From Dolomedes plantarius (taxonomy: Eukaryota > Arthropoda > Arachnida > Araneae > Dolomedidae): 64,000 nucleotides of DNA. Shown here in pieces: positions 45,216-56,042 of this stretch. The first letter of the stretch is position 1. Every line of letters starts with the position of its first letter. A program made the position numbers and the translations under genes. The stretch lies in the NCBI GenBank assembly GCA_907164885.2, contig OU015490.1, forward strand, positions 241,746,449 to 241,810,448. Reading direction: 5' to 3'. The notes beneath the pieces were generated by a model. It worked only from the letters and a program-made list of their open reading frames with translations, did not search any database and had not been told where the DNA came from.

Positions 45216-46990
45216 ACTTAAGATTGGTTGCGAGGAAAGCAGCTTTTATCTCAAATCCACACCATAAGTTTGTAACATCTTACTATTAACAGCTGAAGGT
45301 AAACAAATGTATGTTAGTGAGCAGACACGGGGACGAGTTAATCTCGCGAACCGAGCATAGCAGGATATCGCGACTGGTACCGTTATACGCGGACGGACGA
45401 GACGCGTGCACTGATATCCTCAACTTTCAAAACTTTGAACTTTTTAATTATTAAATTAAAACCGCCGAACTCAAAAGAAGCGGACAGCAGAAACATCTGA
45501 CAGTCCGGCTGGGCCAGCTCATTTTCGTTTCGCAAATTTCCACTATTTTCATGCATCCATGCAAAATTAAACTTTTCCGTCCTCCAATCGACAAATTTCT
45601 TTCCATGTGTTCTACAACTCTTAATCTTTAAGGACATGCACATTTTTATGAAGTTAATGCTTTTCGTTGCAAACGAGGCTTTTTCCCCAAAGTAGTTTTC
45701 AGAATTTCACGAAATCTAAAATTTAGACGGACAAATATTTTAGTTTTCTGCACCTATAAATGTCGATTTTGCGATTTATCGACCTTTTCGAGATGTTCAG
45801 CTTCCAAAATATACCAAATACATTTAATGAGAAATTTTATTCTAAAAAGCGTACTTGCAAAACACACTTTTGAAATTTCCCGCGCTGATCGCCATAGTAT
45901 CTTAATGTGACTGAATGCAGAGTTCGTAAATTTTCAGACTTATTTTACTCACTAATAATTCCAGCAAGTTCGTGAAATTTGTTTTTAATTGATGAGCAAC
46001 TGATGAGGATTCTTCCATCAATTTTGAATTCGTCAGAACTTTCAATTTAAGCACTTTTCCACTCATGAGATTTAATATTTTCATTCAGCCTTACCGCGAT
46101 ACACCTCCCATCTTGCTCACCTGCTTGTGTGCTGCCGTACCGCACTGCAATCGCGCTGACCTAGTAAACCTTGCGTTGTGGGTTCGGTCCCAGGTGGTGT
46201 CGCATCTTTCAAATTTCCCCATCTTAATATTTTTCACCCGCGGAACTCTGCAATTATCTCATTACGAATTGTTTGTCCCTGCACAGGGCCTTTTTTCTTT
46301 TATGCAAACTTTCCATCTTGTTTGAGGGCCTTTCTTTCCGTAACTTATAATTAATTTAAACTTATTTTCTTTAATTTTTTTAAAATTTATTTTAATCTTA
46401 ATTTATTGAATCTTAATATATTTCTAGTTTATTTTATCATACCCTTTTTGAAGGTTTTAAACTTAATTTTTATATTAATGTAACTGGTAACTTTAAACTT
46501 AATATTTTTTTCTATTGAGCACATATACATTGACAATAGGCATCTTGCGACAGGACTTAGTCAATAGACCCAGGAACTCTACTCTTCAAAAGAAATTCTG
46601 CTCAGTTACCAAAGGGAAAAATTATTAGTTGAAAGAGTGAGAACGAGTCATTTAATAATTGAAATCCAGAAATAATATTAGTTTCATGAAATGAGAAGTT
46701 AAAACCTTCTAGAATTTTTTCTAATTGAATGAATTTCTTTTTGTCTAAACAGCAAAATTTGAAAACGGAAATTTGAATTATTTCATAAGCCAAAAACAGA
46801 AATTTGAGAACGAAAATTTAAAATTATTTAGTTTTTTAAAAATTCTAATTTATTTTTAAAAGTGATTAAACGGTTTTAAATCTTTAAGAAATGAAACATT
46901 TCATTTTAAATCGGAAAAAAAAGCAACACATCGGGTTGCCACTCAGCTAGTAAAGAATATTTCCCGTCATTTTAAGCGAAGTATGTATTC
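45216..46990. other. Unassigned DNA in the Y2 intron
   Basis: Not found elsewhere in the window. Frames here are short (at most 86 codons) and carry no motif that I recognise. The only structured piece noticed is the tRNA-like stretch at 46100-46215. Confidence 0.5.
46100..46215 (+). repeat. Possible degenerate tRNA-derived SINE fragment
   Basis: 'gctgacctagt' resembles an A box, and about 30 bp later 'gggttcggtccc' resembles a B box (GGTTCGANTCC). The segment is GC-rich against AT-rich flanks. I could not find target duplications. Confidence 0.3.
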
Positions 46991-48142
46991 TGGTTTGTTC
47001 TTAATTTTTCAAAGAGAACTGGTCCGGTGTTTTCCCCTGAACAGAGGGGGTTGTTTATATGTATTGTCTCAAATTTAGGTTTTTGGAAACTAATTTCATA
47101 AAAATCGCTCTTAAGTTCAAGGATTTTATAAAGAAGTTGGGATTTTGTAACACATTCCTTACTCTATTTGTCCCAGAACCCCAATAGCTAGGTTCTCTGT
47201 AGTTTGTTAGTAGACACACTAGTATGTTCGACACACTTATGCATTCAGTTTATGTACTTCATTTATTTTCATTCTTGTTAAGTTCCAAAGAAACTCCAAT
47301 TCTCTATGGACTAGAGGTATCCCTTTTTTGGTTTGCTGGCCAATTGTATAGTTTTCCCCCGAGTATACCCAGTTACTTTAAGATCCAACAACTTTAACTT
47401 AGTTTTTTAGTCGCAACTGTACACTGTATATCCAAAACGTCTTGCAATCTAATTCGATAATCGGTATATTCATGCAGTCTATATTTTACAGAACTAGATC
47501 AATAGTTTGACTGATTGGGAATATACCACTGGCAGATTTCGGAACTCTATATTATTCTATGTAGTAGTGTAAATATTTCAACGATATGTTTTGATGAACC
47601 TTGTTCTTTACTAGCTCTAAGTTTCATAATAAAATTGTTAGAAAATATTGTTTGTTCTCGTACGTTTAGGCTTAATGCTGCTGTGCATTTAACCTATTGG
47701 ATTTGCTCACCTGTTAACCTATGGAGAACATTTGTCTACTGTTTACAGCTACATAAATGCTGATAATCAATTAAAATGGCATTCTCTGATAGCCTGAACT
47801 GTTCTGCACCTTGCAACAGTATTCATTTTATAAATTCACGTCCACCACTTGAATTTATGAGGGTTTAACACAATTCAGATTGTGTACTTCAGTCATTTTA
47901 ATTTTTGCCAAGTTCCAAAGAAGTATTGGAAAATTATTTATGAACCAGAGGAATCATTTTGTTTGTTGGGAAATTGTATAATCGCTTCCTTTTTTCCTTA
48001 GAGTATACCGAGCTAATTTAAGACCCAACTAATTTAACTTAGTTTTCTAGTCGCACCTGTACACTTATATCAAATGTCTTATTCTGAAAAATGATAATCA
48101 CTATTCATGCAGTCTATATTTTGCAGAACTGATATTGATATC

Positions 48143-48403
48143 ATGTCGGAGAAAGCTGAAGAATCGGTATCAAAAGTCGCAGCCGCTGAAGAATGTGACA
48201 GTGACTATGAGGAAGTTGAAGTCGATCTAGATGAATTGCAGTCTGGGTTCGACCTCTTGAAAAGCCATATGCGAGGTTTCCACGAAGCTTTAGACCAATT
48301 AGCTAAGATACAAGGCTGGACGTTTGAAAAGAGAACATCTTCGATCGAGGAGGTGTTTGGAAAATTAGAAGAGAGAATTCGACAAATGGAAGCCTCAAAA
48401 TGA
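48143..48403 (+). CDS. Gene Y2: 86-residue acidic helical protein, unknown function
   Basis: The coding sequence is in exon 2 after the acceptor TTTTGCAG (ends 48126), again with the ATG 16 nt in. Same plan as Y1: acidic block (residues 14-31), helix with KSHM (40-43) and GF (45-46), Gly-Trp, then a C-terminal helix. One Glu of the EEE run is missing. Most replacements relative to Y1 fall outside the KSHMRGFHEALDQLAKI core, which is identical, and cluster in the C-terminal third (TFEKRTSSIEEVFGKLEERI). With a good TATA box and donor, Y2 is the better candidate for the expressed Y gene. It is intact despite the crowded surroundings. Confidence 0.76.
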   Translation: MSEKAEESVSKVAAAEECDSDYEEVEVDLDELQSGFDLLKSHMRGFHEALDQLAKIQGWTFEKRTSSIEEVFGKLEERIRQMEASK

Positions 48404-48435
48404 ACAAGTCCTTGTGTACCACTTAGTTTAGCTAG

Positions 48436-48441
48436 AATAAA
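48436..48441 (+). terminator. Poly(A) signal of Y2 (AATAAA)
   Basis: Same position and neighbours as in Y1, 32 bp after the stop. Confidence 0.65.
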
Positions 48442-48869
48442 ATGAGTTTTATGAAGATTAATTTTGAATACATATTTATAGCAGTTCGTTTAAGGCTCCT
48501 TAATATCAATTAATCATTACACGAGTAAAATTTAACTCGGTACTTGATGTAGAAAGATTTAGAATATTTTAAATCGCGATTCCTGATCACTTGTTTGACA
48601 TAGTGATTCCCAAAAGTGTTCGTACACTTCATATATTCAGTGAAATAGGGGTCTATCCATTAATTAAAATGAATATTTCAGAATGGGTATTTAATAAGAT
48701 CTATAATCTATTCTTAAGGAAACCACATGAAATATCTTAACATAGTAAAACTTTTATTTTTAAGAAGCCAATAATCAAAGTAACAAACTTTATCTCGCAA
48801 AAGTCATCGTACACTTGTAAAAAATCTCATGTTAGTAAATTTTCTTATTTTTGGTTAAATTAAAATTTA

Positions 48870-49210
48870 GTAGGATATCCTTTAGCATCCACAACAGCTT
48901 TTAAACGTCTAGGAATAGACTGCTTTAGTTTTGTAATTTCTGCATCAATGTTCATCCATTCTTCCATCATAATTGTTTTTAAGTTTGCTTTTCGCGTGAC
49001 TGTCGTGTTTTCGTACTCTAACCTCCAGTTCTATCAAATATGTTCTATTGGGTTTATATCTGGCGATTGAGGTGTTTTCAAAACTTGTGGACAATTATAG
49101 ACACCAGAGGCGAACGTTGAAAGCCGTGTGCTTAGGATCGTTATCTTGATAAAAAAAAACAAAGTTGTTTCCAATACCCAAATTTTGGGCTGATAATTTT
49201 AAATTCTCTT
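48870..49210 (-). pseudogene. Outer Tc1 transposase, C-terminal part
   Basis: Read leftward: LSAQNLGIGNNFVFFYQDND, then PKHTAFNVRLW (second catalytic Asp), a stop, then in another frame a SPDINPIEHI-like stretch with the final Glu and a KLKNNYDGRMD piece. It ends with stops near 48870. The N-terminal part is at 51085-51736, beyond the inserted Tc1. Confidence 0.75.
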
Positions 49211-49448
49211 AAAATACACTGCTGGCCATTGTAAATGCAACACCCTGAAGGAAACATGCAAATAACATGAAATTTACAACATGCATTAGCGGAGGTGAGA
49301 TATGCAAATGATTAGAATTTCAGCACAGACGCACATCACGCGCGCCTGTGGCGCCACTTCAAAGCGCTATTTAAGGCTCGGAGATTTCGACGATTTCAAG
49401 TTCGGCAATTGTTTTTCTGGTGGTTTTTTCAAAAAAAAAACGATCAAT

Positions 49449-50942
49449 TATGCCTCGTCGAAAACAGCGATCATCTTTTCATCAAGTATCGGAGATCGAA
49501 AGAGGAAGTATAGTGGCCTACCGAGATTGTGGATTATCTTTCAGGGAAATCGGTAGTTGTGTTGGACGAAACCAAACAACTGTAATGTGGATATGTGATC
49601 GTTGGATGCAGGAGGGTACGACGGACCGGCGTGTTCGATCGCATCCACCTCAGCGCACCACTTCACGTGATGACAGGCAAATTGTGCGCATGGCAGTGAC
49701 GGATCGCTCAGTCACATCACGAACCATAGCACAGCACATGCAGTCTGTAACGCATCATCCAGTGTCTGCGCGTACCATTCGACGCCGTTTACAGCAGAGT
49801 GGTCTGTCCGCAAGACGTCCATTGCTTTGTCTACCCTTACGCAGAACCACAGACGTCTCCGCCGCCAATGGTGCGATGACAGAAGGATGTGGAAAGCAGA
49901 ATGGAATGAAATTGTCTTTACTGACGATCACGCTTCTGTCTGCAACACCACGATGGTCGCATTCAGGGCCCGACTTTGACCCAATGGGGCCCTGGGCAAA
50001 GCAGACTTTGGGGGCCCCCTCCAAGGACAGATCCAGAGGGAGGTCATGTGCCCTCCCCCTCCAGGAGTAGATTTCCACATGAACATGTGGAATATTCACC
50101 AAGCCCCCCCCCCCCCCCATAAATTCGGAACGGAAATTTCGACCAAGAAGTCAAACATTTGAAAAATAATGTGTTAATTTACTTTCAATGTTAATAAATA
50201 AATTCAGGAAATTCTTTTGAAATGAATATAGTGGGTGCACTGTGCCCCACCCAGGATTTTTTCTGTATCCGCCACTGCCCACCTTTACTGAATTAACCTA
50301 AAACCAAATTTTAAAAAAATATGTACAACTTAATACTAAATTAGGGGGCCCCATAAATTTGGGGGCCCCGGGCAAATGCCCCACTTGCCCATGCGGAAAT
50401 CTGGGCCTGGTCGCATTAGAGTCCGGAGACACCGTGCAGAGAGGATGCTGCACAGCTGCGTTATGCACCGCCACACTGGTCCTGCACCGGGTATTATGGT
50501 ATGGGGCGGTATTGGATATCACTCTCGCACACCTCTAGTACGCATTGCCGGTACTTTAAACAGCCAGCGCTACATCTCCGAGGTATTGGAGCCAGTTGTC
50601 CTTCCTTACCTTCAGGGCTTGCCCACAGCCATATTTCAACAGGATAATGCGCGACCACACGTGGCACGCATTGTCCAACGGTTCTTCGTCAATCGCCAGA
50701 TTGAATTGCTTTCCTGGCCGCCTCGCTCTCCGGATCTTTCGCCGATAGAAAACATGTGGTCCATGGTTGCTCTACGATTGACCCAGATTCCATCCCCAGC
50801 TGCCACAGCAGATCAACTTTGGCAACGTGTGGAAGCTGCTTGGTCTGCTGTACCCCAAGAACTCGTGCAAAGTCTCTTTGAATCAATGCCGAGGCGTTTG
50901 GCAGCGGTGATCTCCAACAATGGCGGCTACTCTGGATACTGA
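49449..50942 (+). pseudogene. Inner Tc1 transposase, interrupted by a MITE
   Basis: It starts MPRRKQRSSFHQVSEIERGS. The N-terminal half has two helix-turn-helix motifs (SFREIGSCVGRNQTTV; SARTIRRRLQQSGL). A frameshift lies near 49845; read through, IVFTDDHASVC carries the first catalytic Asp just before the MITE. The frame resumes after it: RIRVRRHRAERML, GIMVWGGIGYHSRTPL, AIFQQDNARPHVARIV (second Asp) and SWPPRSPDLSPIENMW (Glu). I count 34 residues between the last two, so DD34E. The C-terminal half is open to 50942. Apart from the shift and the MITE it is well preserved. Confidence 0.88.
49964..50409. mobile_element. 446-bp hAT MITE inside the inner Tc1
   Basis: The 8-bp duplication gtcgcatt is at 49956-49963 and 50410-50417. 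Ends CAGGGCCCGACTTTG and, in reverse, CAGGCCCAGATTTCC. It holds an internal 'tttctgtatccgccactgcc', which resembles the end of a different hAT (CAGTGGCGGATACAG in reverse), so it may be chimeric. A C run lies at 50105-50118. Confidence 0.82.
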
Positions 50943-51084
50943 TTTTGGCAGGAACCACACTTCACAGAAGTCTATAAATTTAATCATTTGATACTTGGTC
51001 AACATGTTACCTACAAAATAAATTTTGTTGCGATATCTCTTGTCTTTCTTGGTGTTGCAATTTGGGTGGCCAGCAGTGTATTTA

Positions 51085-51736
51085 TATAAACAGCATGATT
51101 CATTATGCCATCAATAAATGCCAAATTACCTAGTCCTGATGCTGACATGCACCCCCACATAAGGACACCTCCACCGCCATCCTTAACTGTTCCTACTAAG
51201 TTCTTGGGGTGAAGTTCCACATTTTTTCTTCTCCATACAATTATACGCCCATCGGAACCAAAAAGTTAAACTTCCTTTCATCGGTAAATAAGACATTTCA
51301 ATTTGTTTGGGGCTTATGTATCATTAATAGTGTGAAGGAAAGCCTAAGCTTTCTGTTTTTCTCACTCCCAAAACATTTTCTTCGGGCAGAACGTCCATGC
51401 AATCCAGCTGCTCTGAACACTCGGACAGTTTCAGGTGAAATTGAAGTAGAAAATCTTTAATTAAATTCTGCAGAAACTTTTACAGAACTCAAACGTGGAT
51501 TTTTCACAAATTTTCTAATTATAAATATCTGATCACGTTTTGTTAACTTGGCCGGACGACATTTTCTTACCTTGTTTTCGATCAGATTGTCTTTTTTAAA
51601 GCGTTTTATCACATACTGCACATTAGGATGGGATAAATTAAGTAATTTAGCAATATTCCGAACTGATTTACCACTTACGATGAAAAATAATAAATTCTCG
51701 AATGCTGTTTGTTTCTTTACAACTACGAGCCATTTT
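51085..51736 (-). pseudogene. Outer Tc1 transposase, N-terminal part
   Basis: Starting near 51733 and reading leftward: an N-terminus shifted early, IIFHRKSGKSVRNIAKLLNL (helix-turn-helix), NVQYVIKRFKKDNLIENK, AAGLHGRSARRK, VLFTDERKFNFLVPMG (first Asp), then LVGTVKDGGGGVLMWGCMSA (VWG-type block). At least three shifts or stops. It continues at 48870-49210 across the inner element. Confidence 0.78.
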
Positions 51737-52342
51737 TAAATAATAAACAGAATATTACGGAGTAGTCAAGCCCAAAAATTAAAGACAAACGATATTTTAA
51801 ATGCCACCACAATTCAACAATAAAGCGCCAGACGATAATTTTAATTATGAATTTATCCGAAAATATTTTGGTGTACAATGACTTTTGTGAGAAAGTTTGT
51901 TACTTTTTGATTACTGGTTTCTTAAAAATAGTTTTACTATGTTTTCAAAATATTTCATGTAGTTTTGTAAAGAATGGATTATAGATCTTATTATTAAATA
52001 CCCATTCTGAAATATTCATTTTAATTAATGGATAGACCCCCTATTTCATTGAAAATAGTAAGTGTACGAACACTTTTGGGAGCCACTGTATGTTGATGAA
52101 ATTTGCTGTTGAATGTACGAGTAGATGTTCATAAAATTATGTAATATGCACTAGTATCTATTTCCTATGTTGAACTATTTCGCATCAATTGCATTTCACA
52201 CTATTAGATTGTACTACGACCAAATACTGAACGATCCAATTCATCTGACGAATATATGATAGTGAGATACTGTATATCAACAAATGATTTATTAAAAAAT
52301 GTAGAAGTATAAATCATTAGAGATAAAATAATAGGTACAGTA

Positions 52343-52565
52343 TTTTTCTTTCTCTAGCGGAGACACTTGTAGAGTAGACATTCGGCCATAATTCACCCGC
52401 AGTTTGCTGGTTATTTTGTTTTAGGGGCACCATATAGGCGGACCAGCATTAACCCCCCCCCCCCCCTATGAAAGGGCGACACGAACGGAGGTATATTAGT
52501 GGCGCGAAGCTGGGATTCGATCCGAGCACCGAAAGCCAGCTCGCTGTACCACAGGGCCTCCATAA
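52343..52565 (-). mobile_element. tRNA-derived SINE downstream of Y2
   Basis: The 8-bp direct repeat gtacagta is at 52335-52342 and 52566-52573. On the minus strand the head reads ccctgtggtacagcgagctgg (A-box-like), then gctcggatcgaatccc (B-box-like), and the 3' end is 'ctagagaaagaaaaa'. It is absent from the Y1 flank at about 22415. It has a C run at about 52450-52464. It is probably a Pol III-type SINE mobilised by a LINE. Confidence 0.78.
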
Positions 52566-53448
52566 GTACAGTATAAATCAATGCACTTTGTCTGCGCATT
52601 ATTGTAGAGGGTTAATGAGTTGTTAAAATTTCCCTCGTGGTTGGTTGGTTGGTTGGTTGTTTTAATGTTTAAATTCAAACTATCGAACTAAACCGTTAAA
52701 TCACTATGCAACCAAGTGCAAATTTTACCCTTTTGCTCCTTCAACGATTCATTGTAAGAATAGAGAAAAGAACATATTTTAAGCAGCACTACAGATTGGC
52801 CAGTCAGAATTAAAGTAACCTTTGCCTATTTGCAACTTCGCTACTTCATTTATCTTGCATTATAAAGAGGTTCTCATTTCAATTACTTTCGGTACAATAT
52901 TTAACTAACAGTAATTATAAATTTTCTATTTTACATGCTTTTCTTTATAAACTTTAAATTTTTCCCTGCAAATCGCTACCAATATTCGAGATTGATCATT
53001 ATACTAGGTTTCTGCAGATGAATAACAAAGAAAATATCTAAATTGGGTAAAATTAGCCGCCTACATTGTAAAGTGATTAGTGTCGCGAGCCTCTATGAGG
53101 TGGTCTGGGGAGTAAATCCTGAAGACATGGACGTTTCAGTTCTGCCCGTCCATAGGGGGCATTGTTAGTTCTCCTATATGTTGCTTCCATAATAAAGTAA
53201 CCAACAAATACATGGTATGTAAAGGCGAATGCCCGAAAGTAGTGATTCCTAACTTTTTATACTTGAGTACGACTTGAAAACTTTGTAAGGGGAGGGGGGG
53301 AGGGGTTGAATAAATTTGATGCTAACATAACTTTACAAAATGTACCAAGTATAAATAAAATACAGAATATAAAACTATAAAAAGTAGTTTGTTAGTACAC
53401 AAATGACAACACTTCCAAACACTAAAATGTTTTTATCAGGACACTTAA

Positions 53449-53635
53449 TCCACAAATTAGGCTTCCCGGACGGTCGGTCCATAAACAGTGTATAGCCTGA
53501 AGACCAGAAGATGTGTAGAAAAATCTACAAACTCAGCCGAGGGTTGATTTCCCCTGATCGGTTATGTTTTATATGGGCCTGGGCAGCAGGCGGACAGTAC
53601 AGATATGCCGACCAAATTGGGCAACCCGGGGTCCC
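53449..53635. mobile_element. 187-bp retroposed fragment with 14-bp duplication
   Basis: Direct repeats tatcaggacactta (53434-53447) and tatcaggacgctta (53636-53649) flank a GC-richer insert, absent from the Y1 copy. Neither end has a clear A-rich tail and the A/B boxes are not convincing, so class and strand are open. Confidence 0.6.
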
Positions 53636-53650
53636 TATCAGGACGCTTAA

Positions 53651-54321
53651 GGGGACGGTGGGCATTAAATTTTTTTTTTTTACTTTTCATCATAGAGATA
53701 AGAAATCTTGTACATATACATTTCACTATAAATATGTAGAATACCTTAAAAGAAATTTCAATCTCATTACAATTTTAAAATTTTTTAAATTTATAACCAA
53801 AATTTTATAATGCTCCTTTCGAAATAAATTTTGATATTTCCTCTATTTTGCATTTTAATTACTTAAAACTGTATAACAAACAAATCTGTGCATCAATTAT
53901 TTAGTGCCTTGAGTAGTTAATTTTTGAGAAATTTTTTTTCTGAATTCCATCCCGATTTTCATCAAAATTTTGCCTTTTAATAAGTTATAATTCGAATTTA
54001 ATTACCTTAATGAAGTCGAATTGTAAAATGCATTCCCAGTTTTATTGTAAACAGTATCAGGATTCTTCCTTATCAATTTCATTAATTTTGAAGAAAAATT
54101 ATTTCGCATAGAGTATTTAAAAAAATCGAAACCTTGAAAAATCTGTTTTGAGAAAAACGGATTTAAAGTTTATTACTACACTTACCCTTTATAAATTACT
54201 TCGTAGAAGCTTCATAAATGATTTTTGACTTGAAAAAAAAACTATTTTCGTTCTATTAATTTACATATATTTTTTTTACAGTAACACAATAGATTTGCTC
54301 AAATAACGGTCCACCGCCCCC
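53651..54321. mobile_element. 671-bp MITE with TTAA duplication and GGGGACGGTGG ends
   Basis: TTAA at 53647-53650 and 54322-54325. Left end GGGGACGGTGGGC, right end in reverse GGGGGCGGTGGACC. The interior is extremely AT-rich and without coding potential. The empty site 'gaggacgcttaaggagaatc' is at about 23269 in the Y1 flank. Confidence 0.75.
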
Positions 54322-54744
54322 TTAAAGAGAAACTTACTGTAGCTTATACTTATTTCTTATTAGAGCTTATTTAACCCCTCTGCACACCACTTGATAGGAA
54401 CCAAGGTCCTAAAGCGTTAGGTAAACATAAATAAAAATTGTCTTGTTAAATATTTCATTTGTTTTAATACATTGCAAATAAATTATTCATTGAGCACTGA
54501 GGATTCGCAATCAAACAACTATATTTGACGATGAGCAATGTTCTGTATGTTCTATCCGCATTTGTTCAGGAAGCTGTTAGTTGGAAAACATTCAACTATA
54601 CACAAAGCAGATCTAAAATGAACGAAAGCATGTTAGTGATAATTAACTCAAGTAAATAGGAATCGAACGTCTTTGCAATTTTAAGAAAGCTGAGATTCCC
54701 TGAATATAAGTTAGTTTGAGCAGTCCTTTAACTTCATCAGACTA

Positions 54745-56042
54745 CAGAGGCTGTTCGCACATTTTTTAGACGATTTTGGAAAGCGGTAATAATAAATGGT
54801 TTGCAGCAAAAGAAATAATTGCAATTGTACTATGTTTTTAAAAGTCAAAATTATCGTCTGCGGCTTGAAAGTTTTGTTTTTATTCAAATTGACGTTTTTA
54901 ACAAAGCAGTGGTTCGAAGGCTACATTTATGCTCTTTCCGAAGAGAAATATGCATACTCCGTTATCCAAAAACGATGTGAGAGTCATGGTTTTGTGATAT
55001 CTAAAGCGTCGATAGGTAATATCGTCAACAAGAAAGGAAAAAACGTCAAATTGGAGCCTCAAGTGGGACAATAATTCCAAACAAGTATCCAAGGAATAAA
55101 CGGACATCTTCGACTATTGCAAAGGTACGTTTTTTAATGTTAAAAGATAATCGCCCTAGTCAAAGGACAGTTGCAAAATCATTAAAATGCTCGGTGTCCA
55201 CTGTAAACAAATTGATAAACGTTGATTTAAATCTTAAGAAAGCGAAAAAACGCAATGTGCATCGTGTTCTTCCAAATCATATCGCTAAACGCAGGACACG
55301 CTGCAGAATTCTATATGAGAAACACTTATCCAAAGAAAAATGGAAAACAATTGTCACAATAGATGAATCATGGGTGTGTTTAAATGATTGCAACAAAAAA
55401 AGAGCCATTTATTATCAAAAAAGGGGAGAAAAAAATTTAAGTACATGGTTCAAAGAATCGAAAGAAAGTTTTTCTAAGGGATTCATAATTGTTGCTGGTT
55501 TTTCTTATAATGGCAAGTTAAAAATAAAGAGAGTGGAAAAAATGTCAAGATTAACTCCAAATACTATCAGGAACATATTTTATCGCCAATTTTTCTGAAT
55601 AAAATACCATCGCTTTACCCACAGTGCCATCAATCTGTGAGACTCCATCTGGACAAAGATAGCAGTCACACATCAAAATCCACTGTAAATTTCCTAAAAG
55701 AAATGGAACAAAAAACTGGTATCAAGGCCATACCCTTCACTGATATCCCTACTAAATCTCCCGATGTATCACCTATGAATTTTTGTGCTTTCCGACTTTT
55801 AAATTCTGCATTATCCAAACGTCGTCCCAAAACCCTTACAGGACTCTGGAAAGCTGTTCAGGAGGAATGGGATAGAATACCTCTTCTGACACTTCAAAAG
55901 GCATTATTATCCTAGAAATTGCGGTGTCGAAAGATAGTTCAGAATAAGGGATGTCAAATAGAACATTTAAAACACAAGAATTTTATGTATTTTAGTTTTG
56001 TGAATACAATATACATCGTCTAAAAAATGTGTGAACAGCCTG
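54745..56042 (+). mobile_element. Second DD41D (rosa-like) mariner, downstream of Y2
   Basis: 1298 bp with TA at 54743-54744 and 56043-56044. Ends CAGAGGCTGTTCGCAC and, in reverse, CAGGCTGTTCACACATTTTT. Without it the flanks read as the Y1 site at about 23705-23725 ('cagactattcaagatgtat'). Same family as 9973-11268. Confidence 0.92.
54886..55915 (+). pseudogene. DD41D mariner transposase, start lost and frameshifted
   Basis: The N-terminus reads LTFLTKQWFEGYIYAL where the other copy has MAFLTKQW, so the start ATG has become TTG. Three frames follow: to 55074, 55137-55598 (RTVAKSLKCSVSTVNKL; TIVTIDESWVCLND with the first Asp kept) and 55637-55915 (RLHLDKDSSHTSKST with the second Asp; SPDVSPMNFCAF with Asn at the third catalytic place). 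Breaks fall near 55070 and 55590. The two copies complement each other's damage, which supports the DD41D reading. Confidence 0.83.

Larger units (their letters stand above)
43595..47495. repeat. First copy of a duplicated 3' intron segment in Y2
   Basis: Sequence at 43595-43950 ('gatcagtattttgaacgattgggaat...') recurs at 47495-47850 and matches 21015-21370 in Y1. The first copy ends at 47494 with an acceptor-like TTTTACAGAACT, then jumps back to 'agatcaatagtttgactg'. ACT is shared at the junction. Between them lie a diverged family R copy (about 43755-44190), a TTAA MITE and about 1.8 kb of unassigned DNA (45216-46990). Confidence 0.65.
49217..51078 (+). mobile_element. Inner Tc1-like transposon, itself split by a hAT MITE
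   Basis: TA at 49215-49216 and 51079-51080. Ends CACTGCTGGCCATTGTAAAT and, in reverse, CACTGCTGGCCACCCAAATT. Without the MITE and its duplication it is about 1.41 kb. It lies in the transposase gene of the outer Tc1. Confidence 0.9.
48603..52088 (-). mobile_element. Tc1-like transposon with ~215-bp terminal repeats, split by another Tc1
   Basis: TA at 48601-48602 and 52089-52090. The right end in reverse reads CAGTGGCTCCCAAAAGTG; the left has lost two bases and reads GTGATTCCCAAAAGTG. The arms stay alignable for about 215 bp. The empty site is 'gacataagttggtgaaattt' in the Y1 flank (about 22136). Without the inner element it is about 1.62 kb. Confidence 0.88.
53240..54406. mobile_element. 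hAT MITE downstream of Y2, enlarged by two insertions
   Basis: Counterpart of 22999-23385. Flanks cccgaaag (53232-53239) and tcctaaag (54407-54414). It contains the retroposon at 53449-53635 and the TTAA MITE at 53651-54321. Confidence 0.68.

Noticed and set aside
45383..45643. 86-codon minus-strand frame in the Y2 intron
   Set aside because: No recognised motif, no copy elsewhere in the window to test conservation, and no promoter or splice context.
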